Source: an uncultured Oscillochloris sp. (GTDB lineage: Bacteria > Chloroflexota > Chloroflexia > Chloroflexales > Chloroflexaceae). From it: DNA of 5,515 bases. The position numbers and the translations under genes are program-made. Below are positions 1 to 5,515 of this stretch, in pieces. A model generated the notes under the pieces. It did no database searches, was not told the origin of the DNA, and was given only the letters and a program-made list of their open reading frames with translations. Numbering within the stretch: the stretch's first letter is position 1; every line of letters starts with the position of its first letter. Where the stretch lies: contig CAIRDL010000342.1 in the NCBI GenBank assembly GCA_903877345.1, positions 1 to 5,515 on the forward strand, given 5' to 3'.

Positions 1-280
1 GGATCACGGATCACGGATCACGGATCACGGATCACGGATCACGGATCACGGATCACGGATCACGGATCACGGATCACGGATCACGGATCACGGATCACGG
101 ATCACGGATCACGGATCACGGATCACCCATCACCCATCACCCATCACGGATCACGGATCACGGATCACGCATCACGGATCACGGATCACGGATCACGGAT
201 CACGGATCACGGATCACGCATCACGGATCACGGATCACGCATCACGGATCACGCATCACGCATCACGCATTACGCCTCAC
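1..280. repeat. Heptanucleotide tandem array (GGATCAC)n, 40 units, truncated at left edge
   Basis: Forty consecutive 7-bp units fit without a single insertion or deletion. Thirty are GGATCAC, five GCATCAC, three CCATCAC (127-147), one GCATTAC (267-273) and one GCCTCAC (274-280). Units 1-18 (1-126) are identical. Variants increase towards the neighbouring gene, and the last four units before the coding sequence all differ from the consensus. The array begins at the first base of the window, so its true length is unknown. Each consensus unit contains GATC, giving 30 such sites in 280 bp. The last unit overlaps the stop codon of the minus-strand gene. No direct repeats of CRISPR size, spacers or origin-type boxes are seen. 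Function is unknown; expansion by slipped-strand replication is a reasonable inference. Confidence 0.98.
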
Positions 281-2223
281 CGCACCGTCACTTGCACCTT
301 TACAATTGGCCCATTTGCGTTCACGCTGACGTAGCGACTGGTGCCGAGGGTCTCGATTTGCGGCGCGACGGACTGCCCATTGAGCAGCACGGCCCGCACC
401 TCCTTCGCCGTCGGCGGCAACAACACGCGCAGCCGCACCGTGTCGCCGCTGCCCGTCGCCTCAAGGGTGAGGCGCGCTTCGTTCCCCGGTTTCGCCGCCG
501 GTTCGTAGCGCCACGTATAAGCCGCGTAGCCGTTCGAGGCAGCGTACCGCGCCACCGCATACGCCTGCGTCACTTGGTCACGCGGGGCGGCCAGCCAGCG
601 CGGGCTGAGCGTGGCGGCACTGTAGGTAAGCCCAGCCTCTTCAACGCCCGCCGCACCCTCGATCAGCGCCCCGAACATCGCACTTGAACCCCAGCCATCG
701 GTCGGCAGAAACTCGTTAGCGGGCGCAATGCCGCCGGTCGGGTAGTACCACAGATAAGTCGCGCCAGTCCGCCGAAGCAATTCATCATACCGATAGAGAA
801 TGTCAAAGCCGTAGCTTTCGTCGCCGTAGCGAAACGCGCCCCGCGCCAACTCGCCCCCGACCAAGGGCATGATGCCGCCGTTGACGTACTCGCCAGGCCG
901 TTCGCCCAAATGCCCGTTTAGGCCGAAGAGGCCCGCCGGGAAGGGCGGATCAATGCTGTACCACTCCGCGAAAGCCGTACGGTGCGGATCATTCAGCCGC
1001 CGCTGATATTCCGCCAGAATGGCCCGTCCTTGGTCAATACTCAGCACGCCTCGGTTCAGCGCCAGCGCGTTCGAGAGGCTCAACTGCGTCGCTTCGTCAA
1101 CCCCCGGCACCTTGAAGGGCACCAACTTGACGTGGTGGGTGTAGAACTTACCGTTCCAACTCAGCCGGTTCAGGCGCACCAACAGGTCAGTCGCCAACTG
1201 CCGCCGTTGCGCCGCCAAATCCCACTGGCCCGCCTGCTCTTCCATCAACGCAAGCACGCGCAGCGCCGCCGCCAGCCCCGTGTTATCACCGTGGAAGATG
1301 CCCCATTTCGTCTGGTCGTCAAGCCAGTGACGCGGCGCAGGGTTGCCGGTCGAAGGATCAACCGTCGTCGGCCCATACTCGAAATCCCAGGTATCAATCG
1401 TGAACGGACGCTTCACCAAGCCCAACGTCGGCTCCCAACGCTCCGGGCTGGTCAGCGTGTAGTTGATCGCCTTCTGCACCGACGGCAGCAGCCGCAGCAT
1501 CCAGGCCGTATCGCCGGTGGTCTGCCACGTTTCGTAGACCAGTTGGGCGTAAAGGTATTCGACATCAGCCTCAACCGGGGTGCGTTTGCCAGGAATCGCC
1601 CACTCGGGGCGGGGCAGATAGTCGAGCAGTTCACCCGTTGCGGGGTTTTGCGCGGCGGCGTTGGCCTCAATCAAGCTGGTCAGGTCGGTTTCAAAATAGC
1701 GAAACGCCCGGTTCTGGTAATAATGGTCGCGCAACCAGAGCAACGGACTGTCGGGCGAACGATAGCCCGCGACCGTCTGCCCATGCAGCGCATAACTGAG
1801 CCGCTTGGCGCTCATGAAGTTCCGCACCCGTTCGTAGAGTTGATCAAACGCAGGGACGCCGCTGCGTATCGTGGTCTGGGCGTCGAGGCGATAGAGCGCA
1901 CCCGCAGCGACTTGTTGGCCGCTAGGCAGAAACAGCGCCGCCCAATGTGCGCCCAAAGCACCACGCGGCGTCACCGTCACCGCGCCGAAGCCGCCAACCA
2001 GTTCGAGGGCGAAACTGCCCGCTCCGCGTCCTCGCCCATCAAAGACAAGCAGCGTGGCAGGCCCACTATAGCCCGCCACATTCACATTGATCACCACCGG
2101 CTCAAGCGGGGCCACCACAGGGTTGGTGCTGGTGAAGGAAGCGCCGCCCTCAGCGCGCACCGAGGACAAGGGCAGCAAGGTCACGAGAAAGAGGGCCACT
2201 AGGCCCAACAGCAAGCGTGGCAC
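277..2223 (-). CDS. Secreted six-hairpin ((alpha/alpha)6) glycosidase-like protein
   Basis: The 648-residue product is probably an extracytoplasmic carbohydrate-active enzyme; its substrate cannot be told from sequence. Residues 1-24 form a signal peptide (hydrophobic core 4-20, likely cleavage after VRA at 22-24). Residues about 28-115 look like a beta-sandwich. Residues about 120-525 are helix-rich with aromatic and acidic motifs typical of six-hairpin glycosidases: WLRD (163-166), DTWDFEYG (277-284), WLDDQTKWG (300-308), HGDNTG (311-316) and GEYVNGG (444-450). A C-terminal beta domain follows (about 530-648). D166, D277, D280, E282, D313 and E445 are candidate catalytic or binding acids, unassigned. 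The start is GTG at 2223-2221. An in-frame TGA lies 14-16 bases upstream, so no longer start exists, and a weak AGCGAG element precedes it. The gene diverges from trpS, and its TGA stop sits inside the last unit of the heptamer array. The fold superfamily is fairly secure; the exact GH family (GH63-, GH78- or GH125-like) is not. Confidence 0.8.
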   Translation of the reverse strand: MPRLLLGLVALFLVTLLPLSSVRAEGGASFTSTNPVVAPLEPVVINVNVAGYSGPATLLVFDGRGRGAGSFALELVGGFGAVTVTPRGALGAHWAALFLPSGQQVAAGALYRLDAQTTIRSGVPAFDQLYERVRNFMSAKRLSYALHGQTVAGYRSPDSPLLWLRDHYYQNRAFRYFETDLTSLIEANAAAQNPATGELLDYLPRPEWAIPGKRTPVEADVEYLYAQLVYETWQTTGDTAWMLRLLPSVQKAINYTLTSPERWEPTLGLVKRPFTIDTWDFEYGPTTVDPSTGNPAPRHWLDDQTKWGIFHGDNTGLAAALRVLALMEEQAGQWDLAAQRRQLATDLLVRLNRLSWNGKFYTHHVKLVPFKVPGVDEATQLSLSNALALNRGVLSIDQGRAILAEYQRRLNDPHRTAFAEWYSIDPPFPAGLFGLNGHLGERPGEYVNGGIMPLVGGELARGAFRYGDESYGFDILYRYDELLRRTGATYLWYYPTGGIAPANEFLPTDGWGSSAMFGALIEGAAGVEEAGLTYSAATLSPRWLAAPRDQVTQAYAVARYAASNGYAAYTWRYEPAAKPGNEARLTLEATGSGDTVRLRVLLPPTAKEVRAVLLNGQSVAPQIETLGTSRYVSVNANGPIVKVQVTVR

Positions 2224-2263
2224 GGAAGTCTCGCTTCATAACTAAGGGTAGGGTAGGTAGACC

Positions 2264-2417
2264 GATTGTAAGGGCGAAGTAGTTGCCCTGCAAGTGGCTC
2301 TCTTCTATGAGGTAGGTGATCGCGACGGATTGTAAGGGCGAAGCATTTGCCCTATAGGTGGCTCTCTTCTATGAGGTAGACGATCGCGACGGATTGTAAG
2401 GGCGAAGCATTTGCCCT
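2264..2417. repeat. 64-bp tandem repeat, two full copies plus a partial third
   Basis: Copies start at 2264, 2328 and 2392, an exact 64-bp period. Copies 1 and 2 differ at 7 of 64 positions by eye. The third stops after about 26 bases, at 2417. Each copy opens with GATTGTAA followed by the near-palindrome GGGCGAAGCATTTGCCC (copy 1 has two substitutions in it). It continues through GGCTCTCTTCTATGAGGTAG to a GATCGCGACG end. The array fills most of the divergent region between the glycosidase and trpS starts. Just before it, 2245-2260 carries short GGGTA-like repeats. No coding function is evident. The core resembles dispersed intergenic palindromes seen in several GC-rich bacteria, but this assignment is from memory and not verified. 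Confidence 0.95.
2330..2358 (+). promoter_or_regulatory. Possible sigma70-type promoter inside repeat copy 2, facing trpS
   Basis: TTGTAA (2330-2335) and TATAGG (2353-2358) each match the sigma70 consensus at four of six positions and are 17 bp apart. The spacer is exactly the near-palindromic repeat core. Copies 1 and 3 have the same TTGTAA but lack the TATA box (GCAAGT and CCAGGT stand there), so only copy 2 would work. This could be chance; no other clearly better promoter for trpS was found. Confidence 0.3.
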
Positions 2418-2463
2418 CCAGGTACTCCTTCCCCCCAAGGGGCGTAAGGCAAATGCTTCGCCC
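2400..2463. repeat. 16-bp perfect inverted repeat upstream of trpS
   Basis: Positions 2400-2415 (GGGCGAAGCATTTGCC) and 2448-2463 (GGCAAATGCTTCGCCC) are exact reverse complements separated by 32 bases. The left arm is the core of the third 64-bp repeat copy. The right arm is an inverted copy of the same core, so the repeat family occurs in both orientations here. In RNA it could form a 16-bp stem in the trpS leader, ending 34 bases before the ATG. No run of T follows the right arm, so it is not a classic intrinsic terminator. No T-box-like or trp leader peptide features were recognised. Confidence 0.9.
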
Positions 2464-2485
2464 CAACGCGAACCCCAACAAGTGC

Positions 2486-2490
2486 GGGAG
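2486..2490 (+). promoter_or_regulatory. Ribosome binding site of trpS
   Basis: GGGAG lies seven bases before the ATG at 2498, an ideal Shine-Dalgarno distance. It supports 2498 as the start over the nearby alternative-frame ATG at 2482 region, which lacks a site and gives no recognisable protein. Confidence 0.75.
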
Positions 2491-2497
2491 TTAAACC

Positions 2498-3505
2498 ATG
2501 ACCCTCAAACCAAAGCGCGTCTTTTCAGGCATCCAGCCCTCGGGGATGCTCCACATTGGCAACTACCTTGGCGCTGTCCAGCAATGGGTGCAGGGCCAAG
2601 GCACCAAGGTGAACTTCATCTGCATCGTGGACCTGCACGCCATCACGATGCCGCAAGAGCCTGCCGCCCTCCATCGGCAAACCCGCGAATTGGCGGCCCT
2701 GCTCATCGCCGCTGGCATTGACCCCCAACAGACCACCCTCTTCGTCCAAAGCCACGTCCGCGCCCACGCCGAGGGCTGCTGGCTGCTCAATTGCATTACG
2801 CCCCTTGGTTGGCTGGAACGGATGACCCAGTACAAGCACAAAGCGCAGAGACAGGAGAGCGTGCTGACCGGGTTACTCGACTATCCGGTGTTGCAGGCTG
2901 CCGACATTTTGCTGTATGACAGTGATGAAGTGCCGGTGGGCGAAGATCAGAAGCAGCACATTGAGTTGACCCGCGACATCGCCGGGCGCTTCAACAGTCT
3001 CTATGGCGAGACGTTCGTGCTGCCCCAGCCGATTATTCGGGAGAGTGGCGCCCGCATTATGGCCCTGAACGACCCACACGCCAAGATGAGTAAGAGCGAC
3101 TTCACACGGGGCCACGCTATTCGCGTCAACGACAGCCCCGACGAGATCCGCTGGGTCGTGAAGCGGGCCGTCACCGATCCAGGCCGCGACATCACCTTTA
3201 GCGCTGACCCGGCGCGAGCGGGCGTGAACAATCTGCTCCAAATCTACGAACTGTTCACCGGCCAAAGTCGGGCAGCGATTGAGGCGCATTTTGCCGGCAA
3301 AGGCTACGGTGCGCTCAAAACTGACGTGGCTGAGGCCGTCATTGAGGGTTTACGCCCCATTCGCGAGCGCTACGAACACCTCATCACCGACCCTGCCGAG
3401 CTTGACCGCATCCTCGCCGTTGGGGCGACCCAAGCTAGGGCGGTCGCCGAGCCGAAGATCCGCGAGATGATGGCGAAGGTTGGGTTTGTGTTGCCGACAT
3501 TATGA
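2498..3505 (+). CDS. trpS: Tryptophanyl-tRNA synthetase
   Basis: This cytoplasmic class Ic aminoacyl-tRNA synthetase (EC 6.1.1.2) uses ATP to charge tRNA-Trp with tryptophan. The 335-residue length is normal for the bacterial enzyme. The Rossmann catalytic core opens with FSGIQPSG (9-16) followed by the HIGH-type signature HIGN (19-22). AADILLY (134-140) includes D136, which by family comparison should contact the indole nitrogen of tryptophan. VGEDQ (147-151) is the usual GxDQ motif before the H and E of QHIE. KMSKS (196-200) is intact, and the C-terminal helical anticodon-binding part runs from about 205 to the end. ATG with a well-placed GGGAG site fixes the start. It stands alone, divergent from the glycosidase gene, and is followed by a 368-bp gap. 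Nothing appears truncated or frameshifted. The stretch after KMSKS (DFTRGHAIRVNDSPDEI) differs from the common DPN-type sequence, which may be a lineage trait. Confidence 0.98.
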   Translation: MTLKPKRVFSGIQPSGMLHIGNYLGAVQQWVQGQGTKVNFICIVDLHAITMPQEPAALHRQTRELAALLIAAGIDPQQTTLFVQSHVRAHAEGCWLLNCITPLGWLERMTQYKHKAQRQESVLTGLLDYPVLQAADILLYDSDEVPVGEDQKQHIELTRDIAGRFNSLYGETFVLPQPIIRESGARIMALNDPHAKMSKSDFTRGHAIRVNDSPDEIRWVVKRAVTDPGRDITFSADPARAGVNNLLQIYELFTGQSRAAIEAHFAGKGYGALKTDVAEAVIEGLRPIRERYEHLITDPAELDRILAVGATQARAVAEPKIREMMAKVGFVLPTL

Positions 3506-3543
3506 GGGTTGGGGATTGGGCCGAGCGATTGCCTGCGCGGCCT

Positions 3544-3571
3544 GTAGCGATGCAAGATCTTGCGTCGCTAC
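3544..3571. terminator. 28-bp palindrome, possible trpS terminator or dispersed palindromic repeat
   Basis: GTAGCGATGCAAGA (3544-3557) and TCTTGCGTCGCTAC (3558-3571) are reverse complements except for one T-G pair, which still pairs as a U-G wobble in RNA. The two arms abut at AGATCT. It lies 39 bases after the trpS stop and directly behind a second, weaker hairpin (about 3518-3543), so transcript ending here is plausible. The lack of a T run argues against a classic intrinsic terminator. Similar palindromes centred on GCAAGATCTTGC are familiar as dispersed repeats in diverse bacterial genomes; this is from memory and unverified. Confidence 0.5.
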
Positions 3572-3650
3572 CCCTTCGGGGCCATGCGGTCCCCCGCCGA
3601 TGGTTCGCCGCAAACTGTAAGGCAAGCGGAAACTTTAAAACATCCCATCG

Positions 3651-3716
3651 GATCCGTGATGCGTGATCCGTGATCGGTCAGGATGCGGCCCGGTCACGGA
3701 TCACGCAGCACGGATC
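3651..3716. repeat. Inverted heptamer pair forming a 27-bp stem, 12-nt loop hairpin
   Basis: The left arm 3651-3677 and right arm 3690-3716 are reverse complements at 25 of 27 positions; one of the two exceptions would be a U-G wobble in RNA. The loop is 3678-3689. The left arm reads as heptamers GATCCGT, GATGCGT, GATCCGT, GATCGGT. The right arm reads GGTCACG, GATCACG, CAGCACG, GATCATT. These are the two strands of the same GGATCAC unit that makes up the array at 1-280. No T run follows, so this is a repeat structure first and a terminator only by conjecture. Confidence 0.93.
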
Positions 3717-3811
3717 ATTTGCACGACCTGGATGATTAAAAATTCCCGCTTCCCTAAAACTGGTTTGAAGCATGCCTAAAGCCTCGACTTCACCCAACAA
3801 CCCCAAGAGGA

Positions 3812-3839
3812 TTGCTAGAGCGCGCCTTTGCCCTATAAT
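3812..3839 (+). promoter_or_regulatory. Sigma70-type promoter of the membrane protein gene
   Basis: A perfect TATAAT (3834-3839) is preceded at 16 bp by TTGCTA (3812-3817), four of six matches to TTGACA. Transcription would start near 3846, giving a leader of about 28 bases before the ATG at 3874. This is the best promoter match in the window. It indicates that the downstream gene is the first of its own transcript and not part of a trpS operon. No operator was identified. Confidence 0.7.
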
Positions 3840-3873
3840 GGCTCGGCTCAGCCACGATTTTAAGAGACAGCCC

Positions 3874-5515
3874 ATGAACTGTTCCCCCGTTCCGGTTCGG
3901 TGCGTGCGTCTAGTCCTCGTGGCCCTCCTGGCCGTGCTGCTCCTCGCCCCCAGCGCAACTTGCGCCCAAGCCGCGCTGACTCTGACGGCGACCCCCGCTT
4001 TCGAGGGTAATTTCACCCCCGGTATGTGGCTGCCCATCGCGATTGAACTGCGTAATGATGGCCCGCCCCTTCAGGCGCTCATCGTGGGAACGCAACCCAA
4101 CGCCACGTTCCGCAATGTGCAGGCCGTCGAACTTCCCGGCGGGGCTGTGAAACAACTGACGCTGTATGTGGCGATGGAACAGAGCGACCGCGAACTGCGC
4201 GTGACCCTCGAAGCCACCGGCTCCGTCCTCGCCGAACAGGTGCTTGCGGTGCGCCCCCGCCCCGGCGAGCGGCTGCTCGGGCTCCTTACCACCCAAGATC
4301 CCCATTTGCGGCTGCCCCGCCGCGAGGATCTCGCCACGCTGCCTTTTACCACGGTGAGCTTGAACGCCGCAACCCTGCCCAACCGGGCGGCGGGGCTTAG
4401 TAGCCTGAGCCTGCTGTTCGTGCAGCAACTACCGGCGGATGGGTTAAATGCCGAACAGCGCGCCGCCCTCGTCGGTTGGGTCATGAGTGGTGGACACCTG
4501 ATCGTTGGCGGTGGTGCGGCGGCGGCGCAAACCGTGAGCGCCCTGCCGCCCGCGTTGTTGCCCGCCACCATCGGGGCCGCAACCCAACTCGCCGACGCAC
4601 CCTTCGCCGCCTTTACCGCTGCCCCTGGCCCTGGGGCACTGCCGGGCGTCACCCTCACGGCGGCACCAGATGCCCAGGTGACGGGGCCAGCGAGTGCGCC
4701 GAGTTGGGTCAGTCGGCGCATTGGCTTGGGGGCCGTGACCCAACTCGCCTTCGATCCAAGTTTACCGGCCCTCGTTGACTGGGCAGCGGCACCGCTTTTT
4801 TGGGATCGGCTGCTCCGCTCACCAACGCTCTTTAGCACCGTCTTTGGGTCGCAGCCCCAGGTTGACGTGATCCAAGAGCAGATTATCGCCGGGGCGCTGA
4901 CGGCCTTGCCTACAATCAGTCTGCCGTCAACCAACCTGATTTTTCTGCTCTTGGCTGTCTACGCGGTGTTGGTCGGCCCAGGCGTTGCCTTACTCTTGCG
5001 GCGACTTGATCGCCAGACCTGGGCTTGGGTCGCTGTGCCAGCCCTGGCCCTTGCCACCGGCGCATTGGTCTTTGGGCTGGCCTTCTTCACCCGGGCTGAC
5101 CAGCGTGTGATCACGCAGCTGAGTCTCATCGAAATGCAGGATACCGAGCAAGCGCGGGCGCGCACCTACATCGCGGCCCTCGCGCCACAGACCCAGACGT
5201 TCACCGCTGCTTTGACGGAACCCGCGCTGGTGCGACCTGTGCGCGGAAGTTCGGGTACCTATGGCACGGTAAGCGGCGCAGGCGGCGATTTGGCCCAAGA
5301 AGGGCCGACCGTTGCCCTGAACGTTGAGCGCTGGCAACTCCAGGGTTTACTGGCCGAGACCCAACTGGTCTTCAATGGCGTCAAGGCCACTATTACGACT
5401 GGAGCCGCTGGCCCCCAGATCGAGGTACGCAACGACAGTGACCAAACCCTGCGGGGCGTCGTGGCTGTCTACGGTGAACGGGTGCTTTTTTTGGGCGACC
5501 TGCGCCCCGATGGAC
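3874..5515 (+). CDS. Exported membrane protein with GATase-like domain, 3' end outside window
   Basis: The reading frame is open from ATG 3874 to the window edge (547 codons, no stop). Basic residues and a hydrophobic stretch (about 11-26) form a signal peptide, likely cut after AQA (31-33). Residues about 35-127 look like a beta-sandwich. Residues about 132-315 resemble the class I glutamine-amidotransferase-like fold found in bacterial membrane proteins: LNAEQRAALVGWVMSGGHLI (191-210) is the typical 'past a position, region becomes G-G-x-L' element, followed by VGGG and by IGLGAVTQLAFDPS (283-296). No catalytic Cys is visible in this domain, so it is probably a non-enzymatic scaffold or ligand fold. 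Two transmembrane helices follow (about 354-375 and 382-406), then another soluble region. Related proteins often sit beside MoxR-type AAA ATPase and DUF58 genes; such neighbours would lie beyond 5515. Ribosome binding is weak (AAGAGA at 3862-3867). The exact function is unknown. Confidence 0.85.
   Translation, partial: MNCSPVPVRCVRLVLVALLAVLLLAPSATCAQAALTLTATPAFEGNFTPGMWLPIAIELRNDGPPLQALIVGTQPNATFRNVQAVELPGGAVKQLTLYVAMEQSDRELRVTLEATGSVLAEQVLAVRPRPGERLLGLLTTQDPHLRLPRREDLATLPFTTVSLNAATLPNRAAGLSSLSLLFVQQLPADGLNAEQRAALVGWVMSGGHLIVGGGAAAAQTVSALPPALLPATIGAATQLADAPFAAFTAAPGPGALPGVTLTAAPDAQVTGPASAPSWVSRRIGLGAVTQLAFDPSLPALVDWAAAPLFWDRLLRSPTLFSTVFGSQPQVDVIQEQIIAGALTALPTISLPSTNLIFLLLAVYAVLVGPGVALLLRRLDRQTWAWVAVPALALATGALVFGLAFFTRADQRVITQLSLIEMQDTEQARARTYIAALAPQTQTFTAALTEPALVRPVRGSSGTYGTVSGAGGDLAQEGPTVALNVERWQLQGLLAETQLVFNGVKATITTGAAGPQIEVRNDSDQTLRGVVAVYGERVLFLGDLRPDG

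Larger units (their letters stand above)
3506..3873. other. Intergenic region between trpS and the membrane protein gene
   Basis: This 368-bp non-coding stretch holds, in order: a GC-rich imperfect hairpin (about 3518-3543, arms GGCCG and CGGCC); the 28-bp palindrome at 3544-3571; a small CCC-TTCG-GG-type hairpin at 3572-3581; an unremarkable segment to 3650; the heptamer hairpin at 3651-3716; an AT-richer stretch from about 3718; and the promoter at 3812-3839. No small ORF with a ribosome site and no RNA gene was recognised. Confidence 0.8.

Noticed and set aside
1..280. CRISPR array or replication-origin iterons
   Set aside because: Units are 7 bp with no spacers, far too short for CRISPR. 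Iterons are usually longer and lie beside a rep gene, which is absent; no DnaA-box cluster was seen.
982..2202. 406-codon plus-strand open frame antisense to the glycosidase gene
   Set aside because: It is rich in Arg, Gln and His with no domain pattern and no ribosome site, and lies entirely opposite a well-supported secreted protein. It is a GC-rich antisense shadow.
2310..2330. HIP1-type palindrome (GCGATCGC) in the 64-bp repeats
   Set aside because: Copies read GTGATCGC and ACGATCGC, one or two bases off the octamer, and occur only inside the tandem repeat, so they do not indicate a cyanobacterial HIP1 pattern.
2418..2497. T-box or trp attenuator in the trpS leader
   Set aside because: No T-box consensus, no Trp-rich leader peptide and no terminator with a T run was found; the only stem is the inverted repeat core.
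3651..3716. Intrinsic terminator or insertion-sequence end
   Set aside because: The stem is long but has no T run after it, and no transposase or target duplication lies nearby. It is best explained as inverted heptamer repeats.
4071..4934. 287-codon minus-strand open frame opposite the membrane protein gene
   Set aside because: Its composition (Ser, Arg, Ala, Pro runs) is typical of antisense shadow frames. The opposite strand has a promoter, signal peptide, GATase-like motifs and membrane helices.

Overview
This 5.5-kb window looks like chromosomal DNA from a GC-rich bacterium. The best guess is a member of the Chloroflexota (Chloroflexus/Roseiflexus/Oscillochloris-type). That guess rests on overall gene style, the pairing of a secreted six-hairpin glycosidase-like protein with a large GATase-like membrane protein, and intergenic regions full of short palindromic and tandem repeats. 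No rRNA or lineage-specific marker is present, so the placement is inference. No CRISPR array, tRNA, transposase or phage gene was seen.

Layout. Positions 1-280 hold a strictly phased array of 40 heptamers (consensus GGATCAC), cut by the left window edge. It runs into the 3' end of a minus-strand gene (277-2223) for a secreted protein with an (alpha/alpha)6 glycosidase-type fold. A 274-bp divergent intergenic region (2224-2497) carries two and a half copies of a 64-bp tandem repeat built around the near-palindrome GGGCGAAGCATTTGCCC, plus an inverted copy of that core. Next is trpS (2498-3505, plus strand), a complete tryptophanyl-tRNA synthetase. The 368-bp gap after it (3506-3873) contains a 28-bp perfect-length palindrome, a 27-bp-stem hairpin made from the same heptamer as the left array, and a good sigma70-type promoter. 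That promoter reads into an exported membrane protein (3874 to the right edge, truncated) with a glutamine-amidotransferase-like middle domain and at least two transmembrane helices.

The three genes do not form one operon. The glycosidase and trpS diverge, and the third gene has its own promoter. trpS is housekeeping. The other two products act at or outside the membrane, one probably on polysaccharide and the other of unknown role. The most distinctive content is the repeat landscape: one heptamer occurs both as a head-to-tail satellite abutting a stop codon and, 3.4 kb away, as an inverted pair forming a long hairpin.
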